NCBI GenBank assembly: GCA_035508795.1
Contig: DATJMJ010000075.1
Coordinates: 1 to 15,203 of the forward strand
Direction: 5' to 3'
DNA length: 15,203 bases
DNA from: DATJMJ01 sp035508795
GTDB taxonomy: Bacteria > Actinomycetota > Acidimicrobiia > Acidimicrobiales > Palsa-688
Part shown: one piece after another, positions 13,242 to 15,203 of the stretch
Numbering within the stretch: position 1 is the stretch's first letter
Layout: each line of letters opens with the position of its first letter
Notes under the pieces: model-generated
The model's database searches: none
The model's input: the letters and a program-made list of their open reading frames with translations, nothing else
Told to the model about the DNA's origin: nothing
Made by a program: the position numbers and the translations under genes

Positions 13242-13634
13242 TCAGGCGCTGCCGCTGGCGGCAGGCCCTTCGCCTACAACCGCGCCAAAACTTCTGTAGA
13301 AGCAGCTGTGGTTGCCCGTGTGACAGGCACCGGCGCCCTCTTGTTCCACCACGAACAGGAGGGTGTCCCCGTCGCAGTCGTAGTAAGCGGCCCGGACCCA
13401 TTGGCGTTCGCCCGAGGAATCGCCCTTACGCCAACGTTCTTGGCGGCTCCGGGACCAAAAGACTGTCCGTCCCGACTCGAGGGTCTCGAGGAGGGTTTCG
13501 CGGTTCATCCACGCCATCATGAGGATCTCGCCCGTCCCCTCCTCCTGCACGATCGCCGGTACGAGGCCGTCGGCGTTGTAGCTCACCGACGCAAGTTGCT
13601 CGGCCGTGGCCGAAATTGGTGAAGCTACTGGCAT
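13242..13634 (-). CDS. hisI: Phosphoribosyl-AMP cyclohydrolase
   Basis: HisI opens the purine ring of phosphoribosyl-AMP, an early step of histidine synthesis. The 130-residue protein is the stand-alone form without a fused HisE domain. It shows the metal-binding motif DCDGD (Asp86, Asp88, Asp90, with Cys87), Cys104 in GACHTGNHSC and Cys111. VFWSRSRQERWRKG is the typical substrate-binding segment. There is no Shine-Dalgarno before the ATG. A TAGCAT hexamer sits exactly 6 nt upstream, as in leaderless actinobacterial transcripts. hisI next to trpE is a familiar actinobacterial arrangement, but no other his gene is in the window. Confidence 0.96.
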   Translation of the reverse strand: MPVASPISATAEQLASVSYNADGLVPAIVQEEGTGEILMMAWMNRETLLETLESGRTVFWSRSRQERWRKGDSSGERQWVRAAYYDCDGDTLLFVVEQEGAGACHTGNHSCFYRSFGAVVGEGPAASGSA

Positions 13635-13640
13635 CGCATC

Positions 13641-13646
13641 ATGCTA
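13641..13646 (-). promoter_or_regulatory. hisI: Candidate -10 element for the hisI-trpE-ygfZ-MFS-bioDB run
   Basis: On the minus strand this reads TAGCAT, a TANNNT -10 match. It is followed by 6 nt (GATGCG) and then the hisI ATG, so the predicted start site is the A of the start codon. This is a textbook leaderless layout and agrees with the missing Shine-Dalgarno. No clear -35 is visible. Confidence 0.45.
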
Positions 13647-13657
13647 CAGACCACCCG

Positions 13658-13695
13658 GGGGACGACCTGAGGCCCCAATGTTCACCGCCGTCCCC
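13658..13695 (-). terminator. Possible hairpin after the MoaD-like gene
   Basis: GGGGACG (13658-13664) and CGTCCCC (13689-13695) are perfect complements around a 24-nt loop, just downstream of the MoaD-like stop on the minus strand. There is no T tract and the loop is large, so termination function is weakly supported. It could separate the propeller/MoaD pair from the hisI transcript. Confidence 0.25.
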
Positions 13696-13698
13696 GCA

Positions 13699-14052
13699 CT
13701 AGCCGCCGGCCATCGCCCCCACGATGACGAAGGGCTCCGCACCCTCAGCGACGGCGGGCGGCAGCGGGTCGTCGGGGGCCGCGTCCGAAAGGTCGGTTTC
13801 CTCCACGAAAAAGCGGATGAACGCTCGCCGCACGGCCGTGGCCCTGTCCCGAACGGTCCCGCGGAGCACCGGGTGCGAGCGTTCTAGCGCGTCGAGCACG
13901 GCACGCTGGGTCACGAGGCCCTCGACCGGCACCGTCACCTCAGCAGGGGCGCCGGCCAGTACCCTCAGCTGGGCCGGCAGCCTCACCCTCACGTGCGCGG
14001 CCGCTGCAAAGGCGGCACCTGGGTGGGCGGCCGGCCCGGGCAGGGTGCTCAC
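13699..14052 (-). CDS. MoaD/ThiS-family ubiquitin-like protein with C-terminal Gly-Gly
   Basis: This 117-residue protein ends VIVGAMAGG, giving the C-terminal diglycine that MoaD/ThiS sulfur carriers need for adenylation and thiocarboxylation. VRVRLPAQLRVLAG near residues 21-34 matches the first beta-grasp strands. QRAVLDALERSHPVLRG matches the central helix, and RAFIRFFVEETDLS the following strands. About 20 Ala-rich residues precede the domain. The GTG (14050-14052) overlaps the stop of the propeller gene as GTGA, implying coupled translation and related function. No moaE, thiG, moeB or thiF gene is in the window, so ordinary molybdopterin or thiamine work is not supported by context. The family call is firm; the pathway is unknown. 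Confidence 0.88.
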   Translation of the reverse strand: MSTLPGPAAHPGAAFAAAAHVRVRLPAQLRVLAGAPAEVTVPVEGLVTQRAVLDALERSHPVLRGTVRDRATAVRRAFIRFFVEETDLSDAAPDDPLPPAVAEGAEPFVIVGAMAGG

Positions 14053-15167
14053 GGGAGCGTCTGGGCCTCCACCGACAGCACTGCCGGCAGGTCACGGACG
14101 GCTGCGGCCCACGTGTCGCCGGCGTCGGCGGAGACGTAGACCTGGCCCCCGGTCGTCCCGAAATAGACACCGCAAGGCTCGAGCGTGTCGACCGCCATCG
14201 AATCGCGCAGGACGTCGAGGTAGCAGTGTTGTTGCGGCAAACCGTCGGTGAGCGGCTCCCACTCGTCGCCGCCGGTACGCGACCTGTACACGCGGAGCTT
14301 GCCTTCGGGCGGGTAGTGCTCGGAGTCGCTCTTGATGGGCACGACGTAGACCGTCTCGGGCTCGTGCGAGTTGACGGTGATGGCGAAACCAAAATCGCTC
14401 GGCAGGTTGCCGCTGATCTCGCGCCACCAACCTCCGCCGTCGTCACTTCTCATTACGTCCCAGTGCTTTTGCATGAACAGGACATCGGGCTTGCTCGAGT
14501 GGAGAGCGATCTTGTGGACACAGTGGCCCACCTCGGCGTCGGGGTCGGGGAGCACCCCTCCCGACATGAGGCCCTTGTTTGCCGGGTGCCAGCTTTGACC
14601 GCCGTCGTCGCTGCGAAAAACACCTGCAGCCGAGATGGCGACGACGATCCGCCCCGGCGCCGAAGGCTCCAGCAGGATCGTGTGCAGGCAAAGTCCGCCC
14701 GCTCCCGGCTGCCACCCAGAGGCCGTAGCGTGCTGGCGCAAGGCGGTCAGCTCCTCCCAGCTCTCGCCCCCGTCGGCCGAGCGGAACAGGGCGGCGTCCT
14801 GCGCACCCGCGTAAACGACGTCAGGGTCGCCGGAGTCGGGTTCGACGTGCCAGATCCGTGTGAACTGCCACGGTTTGGAAGAGCCGTCGTACCACGGGTG
14901 CATCCCGACGGCGCCCCGGTAACTGAAATCGTTGCCGACGGCCGACCAAGTCTTGCCACCGTCGTCGGAGCGCTGCATCACCTGGCCGAACCAGCCGTTC
15001 GACTGCGAAGCATAAATGCGGTCCGGTGCGGCGGGAGAAGCGTCCATGTGGTAGATCTCCCATCCCGCGAAAAACGGCCCGTCGACTTGCCAACTCTGGC
15101 GTTGGCCGTCCGATGTCAGCACGAAAGCGCCCTTTCGCGTGCCGACCAGCAACCGCACCCTGCTCAT
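14049..15167 (-). CDS. Asp-box (BNR) beta-propeller protein, sialidase/VPS10-like fold
   Basis: This 372-residue protein consists of repeated Asp-box blades: SDDGGKTW (67-74), SADGGESW (130-137), SDDGGQSW (186-193), SDDGGGWW (241-248), SRTGGDEW (296-303) and SADAGDTW (346-353). A weaker element near 17-26 may make a seventh. Spacing of about 50-63 residues fits a beta-propeller. There is no signal peptide, membrane segment or secretion signal, so it is probably cytoplasmic. Databases often call such proteins glycosyl hydrolase or exo-alpha-sialidase, but I see no sialidase FRIP motif or arginine triad. Cysteines in GGLCLHTI, GHCVHKI and QHCYLDV look conserved in the family as I remember it. 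The ATG has AAGGAGG 9 nt upstream. It is coupled to the MoaD-like gene. Its activity is unknown. Confidence 0.9.
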   Translation of the reverse strand: MSRVRLLVGTRKGAFVLTSDGQRQSWQVDGPFFAGWEIYHMDASPAAPDRIYASQSNGWFGQVMQRSDDGGKTWSAVGNDFSYRGAVGMHPWYDGSSKPWQFTRIWHVEPDSGDPDVVYAGAQDAALFRSADGGESWEELTALRQHATASGWQPGAGGLCLHTILLEPSAPGRIVVAISAAGVFRSDDGGQSWHPANKGLMSGGVLPDPDAEVGHCVHKIALHSSKPDVLFMQKHWDVMRSDDGGGWWREISGNLPSDFGFAITVNSHEPETVYVVPIKSDSEHYPPEGKLRVYRSRTGGDEWEPLTDGLPQQHCYLDVLRDSMAVDTLEPCGVYFGTTGGQVYVSADAGDTWAAAVRDLPAVLSVEAQTLP

Positions 15168-15176
15168 GCCCCATCG

Positions 15177-15183
15177 CCTCCTT
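15177..15183 (-). promoter_or_regulatory. Strong ribosome binding site for the propeller gene
   Basis: On the minus strand AAGGAGG lies 9 nt before the ATG at 15165-15167. This decides for that ATG over the ATG seven bases upstream (15172-15174), which is too close to the site and opens a different frame. Confidence 0.7.
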
Positions 15184-15185
15184 CT

Positions 15186-15202
15186 GGCCGGGGAGCCCGG
15201 CC
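15186..15202. repeat. GC-rich hairpin just upstream of the propeller gene
   Basis: GGCCGGG and CCCGGCC are perfect 7-bp arms around a 3-nt loop, ending 3 nt before the AAGGAGG ribosome binding site on the minus strand. The window ends here, so it may be the terminator of an upstream gene or a leader hairpin affecting translation. Confidence 0.5.
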
Positions 15203-15203
15203 C

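Noticed and set aside
12086..13522. 478-codon plus-strand open frame
   Set aside because: Antisense shadow of trpE and hisI; rich in His, Arg and Gly with no domain.
13635..13698. trp leader peptide or attenuator before hisI-trpE
   Set aside because: The 64-bp spacer holds no short frame with Trp or His codon runs, and the -10-like element predicts a leaderless transcript.
14049..15167. Secreted sialidase
   Set aside because: Asp boxes alone do not prove sialidase; there is no signal peptide, FRIP motif or visible arginine triad, and the partner is a sulfur-carrier-like protein.
1..15203. tRNA, rRNA, CRISPR array, insertion sequence or transposase
   Set aside because: I looked for cloverleaf arms, regularly spaced repeats and transposase motifs and saw none; the inverted repeat at 291-344 has no transposase beside it.

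Overview
This is a high-GC bacterial window, most likely from an actinobacterium. The evidence is strong G/C preference at third codon positions, frequent GTG and TTG starts, tightly overlapping genes, and a hisI-trpE junction of the kind seen in actinobacterial his/trp clusters. A dedicated trpF inside a trpC-trpF-trpB-trpA block is not the usual Streptomyces/Mycobacterium arrangement, where PriA does that job. A less-studied actinobacterial class is therefore a reasonable guess, but I cannot place it further.

Left edge (1-617): a partial minus-strand reading frame runs off the window. It is followed by about 360 bp without a convincing gene, which holds a striking 54-bp imperfect inverted repeat (291-344), smaller hairpins and a possible promoter. 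A plus-strand FkbM-type methyltransferase (618-1490) follows. It starts with TTG behind a perfect GGAGGT and is clearly poorer in GC than the rest of the window, so it is probably acquired DNA. Its stop codon overlaps that of trpA.

Tryptophan block (1487-4966, minus): trpC, trpF, trpB and trpA are packed with overlaps or almost no gaps. Divergent from trpC, on the plus strand, is an OmpR-type response regulator with its histidine kinase (5047-7303).

Minus strand, 13634 down to 7350: hisI, trpE, ygfZ, an MFS transporter, bioD and bioB form one tight probable operon. trpE is thus cut off from trpCFBA by about 6.7 kb holding an iron-sulfur/folate protein, a transporter, the last two biotin-synthesis genes and the two-component pair. 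ygfZ beside bioB is suggestive because YgfZ maintains Fe-S radical-SAM enzymes and BioB is one. trpG, trpD, bioA, bioF and other his genes are not present here.

Right edge (13699-15167, minus): an Asp-box (BNR) beta-propeller protein is translationally coupled by a GTGA overlap to a small MoaD/ThiS-type ubiquitin-like protein ending in Gly-Gly. No E1-like activating enzyme is present in the window. This pair is the best candidate for a little-described system.

A recurring oddity is low-complexity Pro/Gly/Ala-rich extensions: the kinase C-terminus, the BioB C-terminus, the YgfZ C-terminus and a collagen-like loop in the MFS transporter.
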